A stretch of DNA of 64,000 bases from Vicugna pacos (lineage: Eukaryota; Chordata; Mammalia; Artiodactyla; Camelidae), in contig NW_027328743.1 in assembly GCF_048564905.1 (NCBI RefSeq), positions 1,054,001 to 1,118,000 on the forward strand. Reading direction: 5' to 3'. How positions within the stretch are numbered: position 1 is the stretch's first letter; each line of letters starts with the position of its first letter. The notes below the pieces were generated by a model. That model was not told the origin of the DNA and did no database searches. It saw nothing but the letters and a program-made list of their open reading frames with translations. The position numbers were made by a program, and so were the translations under genes. Shown piece by piece: positions 48,448-59,631 of the stretch.

Positions 48448-50311
48448 GGTTCCTCCAAAAGACAGCAGCACCTGGGTTGTAATAGAATCCCTTAGCTTGA
48501 CTTCCCTAAGTGTTTTCCTAGGCCTAGCAGTAAGCGATGGTGGGGGATGGGCTCTAAAGCCAAGTATTAGCGAGTGCATCTCTGTGGGTAGTGGAGGGTT
48601 TTAAACTACTTCCCGAACCTTGGAACACCTGTGCCCCATAAACATGCGTGGAATCTGTTTCCCCACCTCCAGCACACACACGGAGACGTGCTCAGGTATC
48701 CTGATTTTGGGGAGGCTCCTCCAAATGACAGCAGCACCTGGGTTCAAAAAGAATCCCTAAGCTTGCCTTCCCTGATGGCTTGGCTAGGCTGGAGACTGGG
48801 GGAAAGTGGGGGTTGGGCTCTAAACCAAGTATAAGCGAGAGCCTATCCATGGGATGTGGGTTTTTAACCTACAACCCACAACCATGGAATAAATGTGCCC
48901 CCTGAAAGATGCTTTGACTGTTTCCCTACATCCAGCACACACACGAAGATGTGTTCTGGTATTCTGAGTGTGGCGAAGTTCCTCAAACTGACAGCAGCAC
49001 CTGGATTCCATTAGTATCCCTTAGCTTCTGTTCCCTGAGTGTTCTCTTAGACCAGGCCATGAGGGAAAGCTGGGGGTTGGGCTTGGAGGCCACGTAGCAG
49101 TGAGTGCCCCCTGATCCATTGAGGAAGTACTTAGAGGACTTCTTCCTAATCAGAACACCTTTTCCTCCAATCATCTGGTTGCAGTGGGCCTGCACATCTC
49201 TCCCACACCTAAGAATGTGTTCTGGAATTCTGAGTGCAGGGAAGTTCCTCCAACTGACAGCAGCGCCTGGGTTCTAATTGAATTCCTTTGCTTGTCTTCC
49301 CTGATGGAAAGCCTAGGCGGGAGTGCGGGGGAAAGTATGGTTTGGGCTCCAAAACCAAGTATTTGCGATGACCTCTCTATGGTTTGTGGAGGTGTTTAAA
49401 CTACATCCCTAACCTGGGAACACCTGTGCCCCCATAAAGATCCGTGGAGTCTGTTTCCACACCTCCAGCACACACACGAACACTTGCACAGTTATCCTGA
49501 GAGTGGGCAGCCTCCTCCAACTGAGAGCAGGGCCTTGGTTCTTATAAAATCGCTTAACTTGTCTACCCTGTTTGGTTGCCTGATACGGAGTGCTGGGGAA
49601 AGGGTGGGTTGGGCTCTAAATCCAAGTATTAGCGAGTGCTTCTCCATGGGATTTGGAGGTTATTAACCAAAAGCCCACAGCATGGGAATACCTGTGCTCC
49701 TTGAAAAAAGCGTGGACTCTGTATCCCCACCACCAGAACACACTTGAAGAAGTTTTCTGCTATCCTGAGTGTGGGCTGGCAATTTCAGGTGACAGAAGCG
49801 GCTGGGTTCTAATAGAATCCCTTAGCTTGTAATCCCTGAGTGTTTCCCTAGGACTGACTCTGAGAGAACCCTGGGGGTTGGGCTTTGAGGCCAAATAGTA
49901 GCGAGTGTCCCCGATGGACTGAGGAAGTATTTAGATGAATTCTCCATAAAGGGAAACACCTGAGCACCCATTCATCTGCGTGGAGTGGGGCTTCAAATCT
50001 CCCCACCACACAAGGTTGGGTTCCAGTATCCTGAGGGTCGGGTAGTTCCTCCAACTGACATAATCATCTTGGTTGCAATAGAATCCCTTTGCTTGTCTTC
50101 CCTGATGGTTTGCCTAGGCCAGTGTGTGGTTGAAAGTGGGATTTGGGATCTAAAACTAAGTATTAGCGTGTGCCTCTCCATGGGTAGTGGAGATGTTTAA
50201 ACTACAACCCACAACTTGGGAATTACTGTGACCCCTGAAAAATGCGTGTGCTATGTTTCCCCACGTCCAGCACACACAGGAAGAAGTGTTCTGGGGTTCT
50301 GAGTGTGGGGA
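48448..50311 (+). repeat. HOR unit U27 (1,864 bp)
   Basis: Complete unit. A opens CTCCAAAAGACAGC as in U22 but continues in the common state. Private: CCCGAACC and AAACATGCG in A, TTCAAAAAGAATCCCTAAGC and GAGACTGGGG in B, TGTGGCGAAG at the B end, CTTCCTAATCAGAAC and GTGGGCCTGC in C. G has the CATAATCATCTTGGTTGC set of U23. Confidence 0.97.
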
Positions 50312-52173
50312 GGTTCCTCCAACAGACAGCAGCACCTGGGTTGTAATAGAATCCCTTAGCTTGACTTCCCTAAGTGTTTTCCTAGGCCTAGCAGTAAGCG
50401 ATGGTGGGGGATGGGCTCTAAAGCCAAGTATTAGCGAGTGCATCTCTGTGGGTAGTGGAGGGTTTTAAACTACTTCCCCAACCTTGGAACACCTGGGCCC
50501 CATAAAGATGCGTGGAATCTGTTTCCCCACCTCCAGCACACACACGGAGACGTGCTCAGGTATCCTGATTGTGGGGAGGCTCCTCCAAATGACAGCAGCG
50601 CCTGGGTTCTAAAAGAATCCCTTAGCTTGTCTTCCCTGATGGCATGGCTAGGCTGGAGAGTGGGGGAAAGTGGGGGTTGGGCTCTAAACCAAGTATAAGC
50701 GAGAGCCTATCCATGGGATGTGGGTTTTTAACTTACAACCCACAACCATGGAATAAATGTGCCCCCTGAAAGATGCTTTGACTGTTTCCCTACATCCAGC
50801 ACACACACGATGATGTGTTCTTGTATTCTGAGTGTGGGGATGTTCCTCAAACTGACAGCAGCACCTGGATTCTATTAGTATCCCTTAGCTTCTGTTCCCT
50901 GAGTGTTCTCTTAGACCAGGCCATGAGGGAAAGCTGGGGGTTGGGCTTGGAGGCCACGTAGCAGTGAGTGCCCCCTGATCCATTGAGGAAGTACTTAGAG
51001 GACTTCTCCCTAAAGGGAACACCTTTTCCTGCATTCATCTGGGTGCAGTGGGGCTGCACATCTCTCCCACACCTAAGAATGTGTTCTGGAATTCTGAGTG
51101 CAGGGAAGTTCCTCCAACTGACAGCAGCGCCTGGGTTCTAATTGAATTCCTTTGCTTGTCTTCCCTGATGGAAAGCCTAGGCGGGAGTGCGGGGGAAAGT
51201 GTGGTTTGGGCTCCAAAACCAAGTATTTGCGATGACCTCTCTATGGTTTGTGGAGGTGTTTAAACTACATCCCTAACCTGGGAACACCTGTGCCCCCATA
51301 AAGATGCGTGGAGTCTGTTTCCACACCTCCAGCACACACACGAACACTTACACATTTATCCTGAGAGTGGGCAGCCTCCTCCAACTGAGAGCAGGGCCTT
51401 GGTTCTTATAAAATCGCTTAACTTGTCTACCCTGTTTGGTTGCCTGATACGGAGTGCTGGGGAAAGGGTGGGTTGGGCTCTAAATCCAAGTATTAGCGAG
51501 TGCTTCTCCATGGGATTTGGAGGTTATTAACCAAAAGCCCACAACATGGGAATACCTGTGCTCCTTGAAAAAAGCGTGGACTCTGTATCCCCACCACCAG
51601 AACACACATGAAGAAGTTTTCTGCTATCCTGAGTGTGGGCTGGCAATTTCAGGTGACAGAAGCGGCTGGGTTCTAATAGAATCCCTTAGCTTGTAATCCC
51701 TGAGTGTTTCCCTAGGACTGACTCTGAGAGAAACCTGGGGGTTGGGCTTTGAGGCCAAATAGTAGCGAGTGTCCCCGATGGACTGAGGAAGTATTTAGAT
51801 AATTCTCCATAAAGGAAACACCTGAGCACCCATTCATCTGCGTGGAGTGGGGCTTCAAATCTCCCCACCACACAAGGTTGGGTTCCAGTATCCTGAGGGT
51901 CGGGTAGTTCCTCCAACTGACATCACCATCTTGGTTTTAATAGAATCCCTTTGCTTGTCTTCCCTGATGGTTTGCCTAGGCCAGTGTGTGGTTGAAAGTG
52001 GGATTTGTGATCTAAAACTAAGTATTAGCGTGTGCCTCTCCATGGGTAGTGGAGATGTTTAAACTACAACCCACAACTTGGGAATTACTGTGACCCCTGA
52101 AAAATGCGTGTGCTATGTTTCCCCACGTCCAGCCCACACAGGAAGAACTGTTCTGGGGTTGTGAGTGTGGGGA
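50312..52173 (+). repeat. HOR unit U28 (1,862 bp)
   Basis: Complete unit, paired with U29: ACCTGGGCCCC in A, AACTTACAACC and CACGATGATGTG in B. E opens with the private CACTTACACATTTATCC. Two one-base deletions in F (TTAGATAATTCTCC and AAAGGAAACACC) explain the length. Confidence 0.97.
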
Positions 52174-54036
52174 GGTTCCTCCAACAGACAGCAGCACCTG
52201 GGTTGTAATAGAATCCCTTAGCTTGACTTCCCTAAGTGTTTTCCTAGGCCTAGCAGTAAGCGATGGTGGGGGATGGGCTCTAAAGCCAAGTATTAGCGAG
52301 TGCATCTCTGTGGGTAGTGGAGGGTTTTAAACTACTTCCCCAACCTTGGAACACCTGGGCCCCATAAAGATGCGTGGAATCTGTTTCCCCACCTCCAGCA
52401 CACACACGGAAACGTGCTCAGGTATCCTGATTGTGGGGAGGCTCCTCCAAATGACAGCAGCGCCTGGGTTCTAAAAGAATCCCTTAGCTTGTCTTCCCTG
52501 ATGGCATGGCTAGGCTGGAGAGTGGGGGAAAGTGGGGGTTGGGCTCTAAACCAAGTATAAGCGAGAGCCTATCCATGGGATGTGGGTTTTTAACTTACAA
52601 CCCACAACCATGGAATAAATGTGCCCCCTGAAAGATGCTTTGACTGTTTCCCTACATCCAGCACACACACGATGATGTGTTCTTGTATTCTGAGTGTGGG
52701 GATGTTCCTCAAACTGATAGCAGCACCTGGATTCTATTAGTATCCCTTAGCTTCTGTTCCCTGAGTGTTCTCTTAGACCAGGCCATGAGGGAAAGCTGGG
52801 GGTTGGGCTTGGAGGCCACGTAGCAGTGAGTGCCCCCTGATCCATTGAGGAAGTACTTAGAGGACTTCTCCCTAAAGGGAACACCTTTTCCTGCATTCAT
52901 CTGGGTGCAGTGGGGCTGCACATCTCTCCCACACCTAAGAATGTGTTCTGGAATTCTGAGTGCAGGGAAGTTCCTCCAACTGACAGCAGCGCCTGGGTTC
53001 TAATTGAATTCCTTTGCTTGTCTTCCCTGATGGAAAGCCTAGGCGGGAGTGCGGGGGAAAGTGTGGTTTGGGCTCCAAAACCAAGTATTTGCGATGACCT
53101 CTCTATGGTTTGTGGAGGTGTTTAAACTACATCCCTAACCTGGGAACACCTGTGCCCCCATAAAGATCCGTGGAGTCTGTTTCCACACCTCCAGCACACA
53201 CACGAACACTTGCACAGTTATCCTGAGAGTGGGCAGCCTCCTCCAACTGAGAGCAGGGCCTTGGTTCTTATAAAATCGCTTAACTTGTCTACCCTGTTTG
53301 GTTGCCTGATACGGAGTGCTGGGGAAAGGGTGGGTTGGGCTCTAAATCCAAGTATTAGCGAGTGCGTCTCCATGGGATTTGGAGGTTATTAACCAAAAGC
53401 CCACAACATGGGAATACCTGTGCTCCTTGAAAAAAGCGTGGACTCTGTATCCCCACCACCAGAACACACATGAAGAAGTTTTCTGCTATCCTGAGTGTGG
53501 GCTGGCAATTTCAGGTGACAGAAGCGGCTGGGTTCTAATAGAATCCCTTAGCTTGTAATCCCTGAGTGTTTCCCTAGGACTGACTCTGAGAGAAACCTGG
53601 GGGTTGGGCTTTGAGGCCAAATAGTAGCGAGTGTCCCCGATGGACTGAGGAAGTATTTAGATGAATTCTCCATAAAGGAAACACCTGAGCACCCATTCAT
53701 CTGCGTGGAGTGGGGTTTCAAATCTCCCCACCACAAAAGGTTGGCTTCCAGTATCCTGAGGGTGGGGTAGTTCCTCCAACTGACATCAGCATCTTGGTTT
53801 TAATAGAATCCCTTTCCTTATCTTCCCTGATGGTTTGCCTAGGCCAGTGTGTGGTTGAAAGTGGGATTTGTGATCTAAAACTAAGTATTAGCGTGTGCCT
53901 CTCCATGGGTAGTGGAGATGTTTAAACTACAACCCACAACTTGGGAATTACTGTGACCCCTGAAAAATGCGTGTGCTATGTTTCCCCACGTCCAGCACAC
54001 ACAGGAAGAAGTGTTCTGGGGTTGTGAGTGTGGGGA
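52174..54036 (+). repeat. HOR unit U29 (1,863 bp)
   Basis: Complete unit, near-copy of U28 in A-D. It shares only the AAAGGAAACACC deletion. Private: CGGAAACGTGC, AACTGATAGCAGC, GAGTGCGTCTCC in E, CCACAAAAGGTTGGC and TTTCCTTATCTTCCC in G. Confidence 0.97.
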
Positions 54037-55900
54037 GGTTCCTCCAACAGACAGCAGCACCTGGGTTGTAATGGAATCCCTTAGCTTGACTTCCCTAAGT
54101 GTTTTCCTAGGCCTAGCAGTAAGCGATGGTGGGGGATGGGCTCTAAAGCCAAGTATTAACGAGTGCATCTCTGTGGGTAGTGAAGGGTTTTAAACTACTT
54201 CCCCAACCTTGGAACACCTGTGCCCCATAAAGATGCGTGGAATCTGTTTCCCCACCTCCAGCACACACACGGAGACGTGCTCAGGTATCCTGATTGTGGG
54301 GAGGCTCCTCCAAATGACAGCAGCGCCTGGGTTCTAAAAGAATCCCTTAGCTTGTCTTCCCTGATGGCTTGGCTAGGCTGGAGAGTGGGGGAAAGTGGGG
54401 GTTGGGCTCTAAACCAAGTATAAGCGAGAGCCTATCCATGGGATGTGGGTTTTTAACCTACAACACACAACCATGGAATAAATGTGCCCCCTGAAAGATG
54501 CTTTGACTGTTTCCCTACATCCAGCACACACACGAAGCTGTGTTCTGGTATTCCGAGTGTGGGGATGTTCCTCAAACTGACAGCAGCACCTGGATTCTAT
54601 TAGTATCCCTTAGCTTCTGTTCCCTGAGTGTTCTCTTTGACCAGGCCATGAGGGAAAGCTGCGGGTTGGGCTTGAATTCCACGTAGCAGTGAGTGCCCCC
54701 TGATCCATTGAGGAAGTACTTAGAGGACTTCTCCCTAAACGGAACACCTTTTCCTCCATTCATCTGGTTGCAGTGGGGCTGCACATCTCTCCCACACCTA
54801 AGAATGTGTTCTGGAATTCTGAGTGCAGGGAAGTTCCTCCAACTGACAGCAGCGCCTGGGTTCTAATTGAATTCCTTTGCTTCTCTTCCCTGATGGAAAG
54901 CCTAGGCGGGAGTGCGGGGGAAAGTGTGGTTTGGGCTCCAAAACCAAGTATTTGCGATGACCTCTCTATGGTTTGTGGAGGTGTTTAAACTACATCCCTA
55001 ACCTGGGAACACCTGTGCCCCCATAAAGATCCGTGGAGTCTGTTTCCACACCTCCAGCACACACACGAACACTTGCACAGTTATCCTGAGAGTGGGCAGC
55101 CTCCTCCAACTGAGAGCAGGGCCTTGGTTCTTATAAAATCGCTTAACTTGTCTACCCTGCTTGGTTGCCTGATACGGAGTGCTGGGGAAAGGGTGGGTTG
55201 GGCTCTAAATCCAAGTATTAGCGAGTGCTTCTCCATGGGATTTGGAGGTTATTAACCAAAAGCCCACAACATGGGAATACCTGTGCTCCTTGAAAAAAGC
55301 GTGGACTCTGTATCCCCAACACCAGAACACACTTGAAGAAGTTTTCTGCTATCCTGAGTGTGGGCTGGCAATTTCAGGTGACAGAAGCGGCTGGGTTCTA
55401 ATAGAATCCCTTAGCTTGTAATCCCTGAGTGTTTCCCTAGGACTGACTCTGAGAGAATCCTGGGGGTTGGGCTTTGAGGCCAAATAGTAGCGAGTGTCCC
55501 CAATGGACTGAGGAAGTATTTAGATGAATTCTCCATAAAGGGAAACACCTGAGCACCCATTCATCTGCGTGGAGTGGGGCTTCAAATCTCCCCACCACAC
55601 AAGGTTGGCTTCCAGTATCCTGAGGGTGGGGTAGTTCCTCCAACTGACTTCACCATCTTGGTTTTAATAGAATCCCGTTGCTTGTCTTCCCTGATGGTTT
55701 GCCTAATCCTGTGTGTGGTTGAAAGTGGGATTTGGGATCTAAAACTAAGTATTAGCGTGTGCCTCTCAATGGGTAGTGGAGATGTTTAAACTACAACCCA
55801 CAACTTGGGAATTACTGTGACCCCTGAAAAATGCGTGTGCTATGTTTCCCCACGTCCAGCACACACAGGAAGAAGTGTTCTGGGGTTGTGAGTGTGGGGA
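54037..55900 (+). repeat. HOR unit U30 (1,864 bp)
   Basis: Complete unit, preceded by GGTTGTGAG. Private: TAATGGAATCC in A, CAACACACAACC and GAAGCTGTG in B, CTGCGGGTTGG and CTTGAATTCCACG in C (an extra EcoRI site), CCCTGCTTGG in E, GACTTCACCATC, ATCCCGTTGC and CTAATCCTGTG in G, which abolishes the AvrII site there. Confidence 0.97.
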
Positions 55901-57763
55901 GGTTCCTCCAACAGACAGCAGCACCTGGGTTGTAATAGAATCCCTTAGCTTGACTTCCCTAAGTGTTTTCCTAGGCCTAGCAGTAAGCGATGGTGGGGGA
56001 TGGGCTCTAAAGCCAAGTATTAGCGAGTGCATCTCTGTGGGTAGTGGAGGGTTTTAAAGTACTTCCCCAACCTTGGAACACCTGTGCCCCATAAAGATGC
56101 GTGGAATCTGTTTCCCCACCTCCAGCACACACACGGAGACGTGCTCAGGTATCCTAATTGTGGGGAGGCTCCTCCAAATGACAGCAGCGCCTGGGTTCTA
56201 AAAGAATCCCTCAGCTTGTCTTCCCTGATGGCATGGCTAGGCTGGAGAGTGGGGGAAAGTGGGGGTTGGGCTCTAAACCAAGTATAAGCGAGAGCCTATC
56301 CATGGGATGTGGGTTTTTAACCTACAACCCACAACCATGGAATAAATGTGCCCCCTGAAAGATGCTTTGACTGTTTCCCTACATCCAGCACACACACGAA
56401 GAAGTGTTCTGGTATTCTGAGTGTGGGGAAGTTCCTCAAACTGACAGCAGCACCTGGATTCCATTAGTATCACTTAGCTTCTGTTCCCTGAGTGTTCTCT
56501 TAGACCAGGCCATGAGGGAAAGCTGGGGGTTGGGCTTGGAGGCCACGTAGCTGTGAGTGCCCCCTGATCCATTGAGGAAGTACTTAGAGGACTTCTCCCT
56601 AAACGGAACACCTTTTCCTCCATTCATCTGGTTGCAGTGGGGCTGCACATCTCTCCCACACCTAAGAATGTGTTCTGGAATTCTGAGTGCAGGGAAGTAC
56701 CTCCAACTGACAGCAGCGCCTAGGTTCCAATTGAATTCCTTTGCTTGTCTTCCCTGATGGAAAGCCTAGGCGGGAGTGCTGGGGAAAGTGTGGTTTGGGC
56801 TAGAAAACCAAGTATTTGCGATGACCTCTCTTTTTTTGTGGAGGTTTTTAAACTACATCCCTAACCTGGGAACACCTGTGCCCCCATAAAGATCCGTGGA
56901 GTCTGTTTCCACAGCTCCAGCACACACACGAACACTTGCACAGTTATCCTGAGAGTGGGCAGCCTCCTCCAACTGAGAGCAGGGCCTTGGTTCTTATAAA
57001 ATCGCTTAACTTGTCTACCCTGTTTGGTTGCCTGATACGGAGTGCTGGGGAAAGGGTGGGTTGGGCTCTAAATCCAAGTATTAGCGAGTGCTTCTCCATG
57101 GGATTTGGAGGTTATTAACCAAAAGCCCACAACATGTGAATACCTGTGCTCCTTGAAAAAAGCGTGGACTCTGTATCCCCACCACCAGAACACACATGAA
57201 GAAGTTTTCTGCTATCCTGAGTGTGGGCTGGCAATTTCAGGTGACAGAAGCGGCTGGGTTCTAATAGAATCCCTTAGCTTGTAATCCCTGAGTGTTTCCC
57301 TAGGACTGACTCTGAGAGAAACCTGGGGGTTGGGCTTTGAGGCCAAATAGTAGCGAGTGTCCCCGATGGACTGAGGAAGTATTTAGATGAATTCTCCATA
57401 AAGGGAAACACCTGAGCACCCATTCATCTGCGTGGAGTGGGGCGTCAAATCTCCCCACCACACAAGGTTGGGTTCCAGTATCCTGAGGCTGGGGTAGTTC
57501 CTCCAACTGACATCAGCGTCTTGGTTTGAATAGAATCCCTTTGCTTGTATTCCCTGATGGTTTGTCTAGGCCAGTGTGTGGTTGAAAGTGGGATTTGGGA
57601 TCTAAAACTAAGTATTAGCATGTGCCTCTCCATGGGTAGTGGAGATGTTTAAACTACAACCCACAACTTGGGAATTACTGTGACCCCTGAAAAATGCGTG
57701 TGCTATGTTTCCCCACGTCCAGCACACACAGGAAGAAGTGTTCTGGGGTTCTGAGTGTGGGGA
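55901..57763 (+). repeat. HOR unit U31 (1,863 bp)
   Basis: Complete unit. C has CCATTAGTATCAC, D has GGAAGTACCTCC, CCTAGGTTCCAATTG and a run of seven T in CTCTCTTTTTTTGTGG; the set is shared with U32. The run is one base shorter than the normal segment and explains the length. Private: ATCCTAATTG in A, GGGCTAGAAAACC in D, TTAGCATGTG in G. Confidence 0.97.
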
Positions 57764-59631
57764 GGTTCCTCCAACAGACAGCAGCACCTGGGTTGTAATA
57801 GAATCCCTTAGCTTGACTTCCCTAAGTGTATTCCTAGGCCTAGCAGTAAGCGATGGTGGGGGATGGGCTCTAAAGCCAAGTAATAGCGAGTGCATCTCTG
57901 TGGGTAGTGGAGGGTTTTAAACTACTTATCCAACCTTGGAACACCTGTGCCCCATAAAGATGCGTGGAATCTGTTTCCCCACCTCCAGCACACACACGGA
58001 GGGAGACGTGCTCAGGTATCCTGATTGTGGGGAGGCTCCTCCAAATGACAGCAGCGCCTGGGTTCTAAAAGAATCCCTTAGCTTGTCTTCCCTGATGGAA
58101 TGCCTAGGCTGGAGAGTGGGGGAAAGTGGGGGTTGGGCTCTAAACCAAGTATAAGCGAGAGCCTATCCATGGGATGTGGGATTTTAACCTACAACCCACA
58201 ACCATGGAATAAATGTGCCCCCTGAAAGATGCTTTGACTGTTTCCCTACATCCAGCACACACACGAAGAAGTGTTCTGGTATTCTGAGTGTGGGGAAGTT
58301 CCTCAAACTGACAGCAGCACCTGGATTCCATTAGTATCACTTAGCTTCTGTTCCCTGAGTGTTCTCTTAAACCAGGCCATGAGGGAAAGCTGGGGGTTGG
58401 GCTTGGAGGCCACGTAGCAGTGAGTGCCCCCTGATCCACTGAGGAAGTACTTAGAGGACTTCTCCCTAAACGGAACACCTTTTCCTCCATTCATCTGGTT
58501 GCAGTGGGGCTGCACATCTCTCCCACACCTAAGAATGTGTTCTGGAATTCTGAGTGCAGGGAAGTACCTCCAACTGACAGCAGCGCCTAGGTTCCAATTG
58601 AATTCCTTTGCTTGTCTTCCCTGATGGAAAGCCTAGGCGGGAGTGCGGGGGAAAGTGTGGTTTGGGCTCCAAAACCAAGTATTTGCGATGACCTCTCTTT
58701 TTTTTGTGGAGGTGTTTAAACTACATCCCTAACCTGGGAACACCTGTGCCCCCATAAAGATCCGTGGAGTCTGTTTCCACACCTCCAGCACACACACGAA
58801 CACTTGCACAGTTATCCTGAGAGTGGGCAGCCTCCTCCAACTGAGAGCAGGGCCTTGGTTCTTATAAAATCGCTTAACTTGTCTACCCTGTTTGGTTGCC
58901 TGATACGGAGTGCTGGGGAAAGGGTGGGTTGGGCTCTAAATCCAAGTATTAGCGAGTGCTTCTCCATGGGATTTGGAGGTTATTAACCAAAAGCCCACAA
59001 CATGGGAATACCTGTGCTCCTTGAAAAAAGCGTGGACTCTGTATCCCCACCACCAGAACACACATGAAGAAGTTTTCTGCTATCCTGAGTGTGGGCTGGC
59101 AATTTCAGGTGACAGAAGCGGCTGGGTTCTAATAGAATCCCTTAGCTTGTAATCCCTGAGTGTTTCCCTAGGACTGACTCTGAGAGAAACCTGGGGGTTG
59201 GGCTTTGAGGCCAAATAGTAGCGAGTGTCCCCGATGGACTGAGGAAGTATTTAGATGAATTCTCCATAAAGGGAAACACCTGAGCACCCATTCATCTGCG
59301 TGGAGTGGGGCTTCAAATCTACCCACCACACAAGGTTGGGTTCCAGTATCCTGAGGGTGGGGTAGTTCCTCCAACTGACATCAGCGTCTTGGTTTGAATA
59401 CAATCCCTTTGCTTGTCTTCCCTGATGGTTTGCCTAGGCCAGTGTGTTGTTGAAAGTGGGATTTGGGATCTAAAACTAAGTATTAGCGTGTGCCTCTCCA
59501 TGGGTAGTGGAGATGTTTAAACTACAACCCACAACTTGGGAATTACTGTGACCCCTGAAAAATGCGTGTGCTATGTTTCCCCACGTCCAGCACACACAGG
59601 AAGAAGTGTTCTGGGGTTCTGAGTGTGGGGA
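57764..59631 (+). repeat. HOR unit U32 (1,868 bp), longest
   Basis: Complete unit. It is four bases longer because GGAG is tandemly doubled in CACGGAGGGAGACG near 57,998. C and D share the U31 set, with a run of eight T. Private: AAGTAATAGCG in A, GATGGAATGCC in B, GATCCACTG in C, and in G TGTTGTTG and TACAATCCC (the last shared with U33). Confidence 0.97.
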
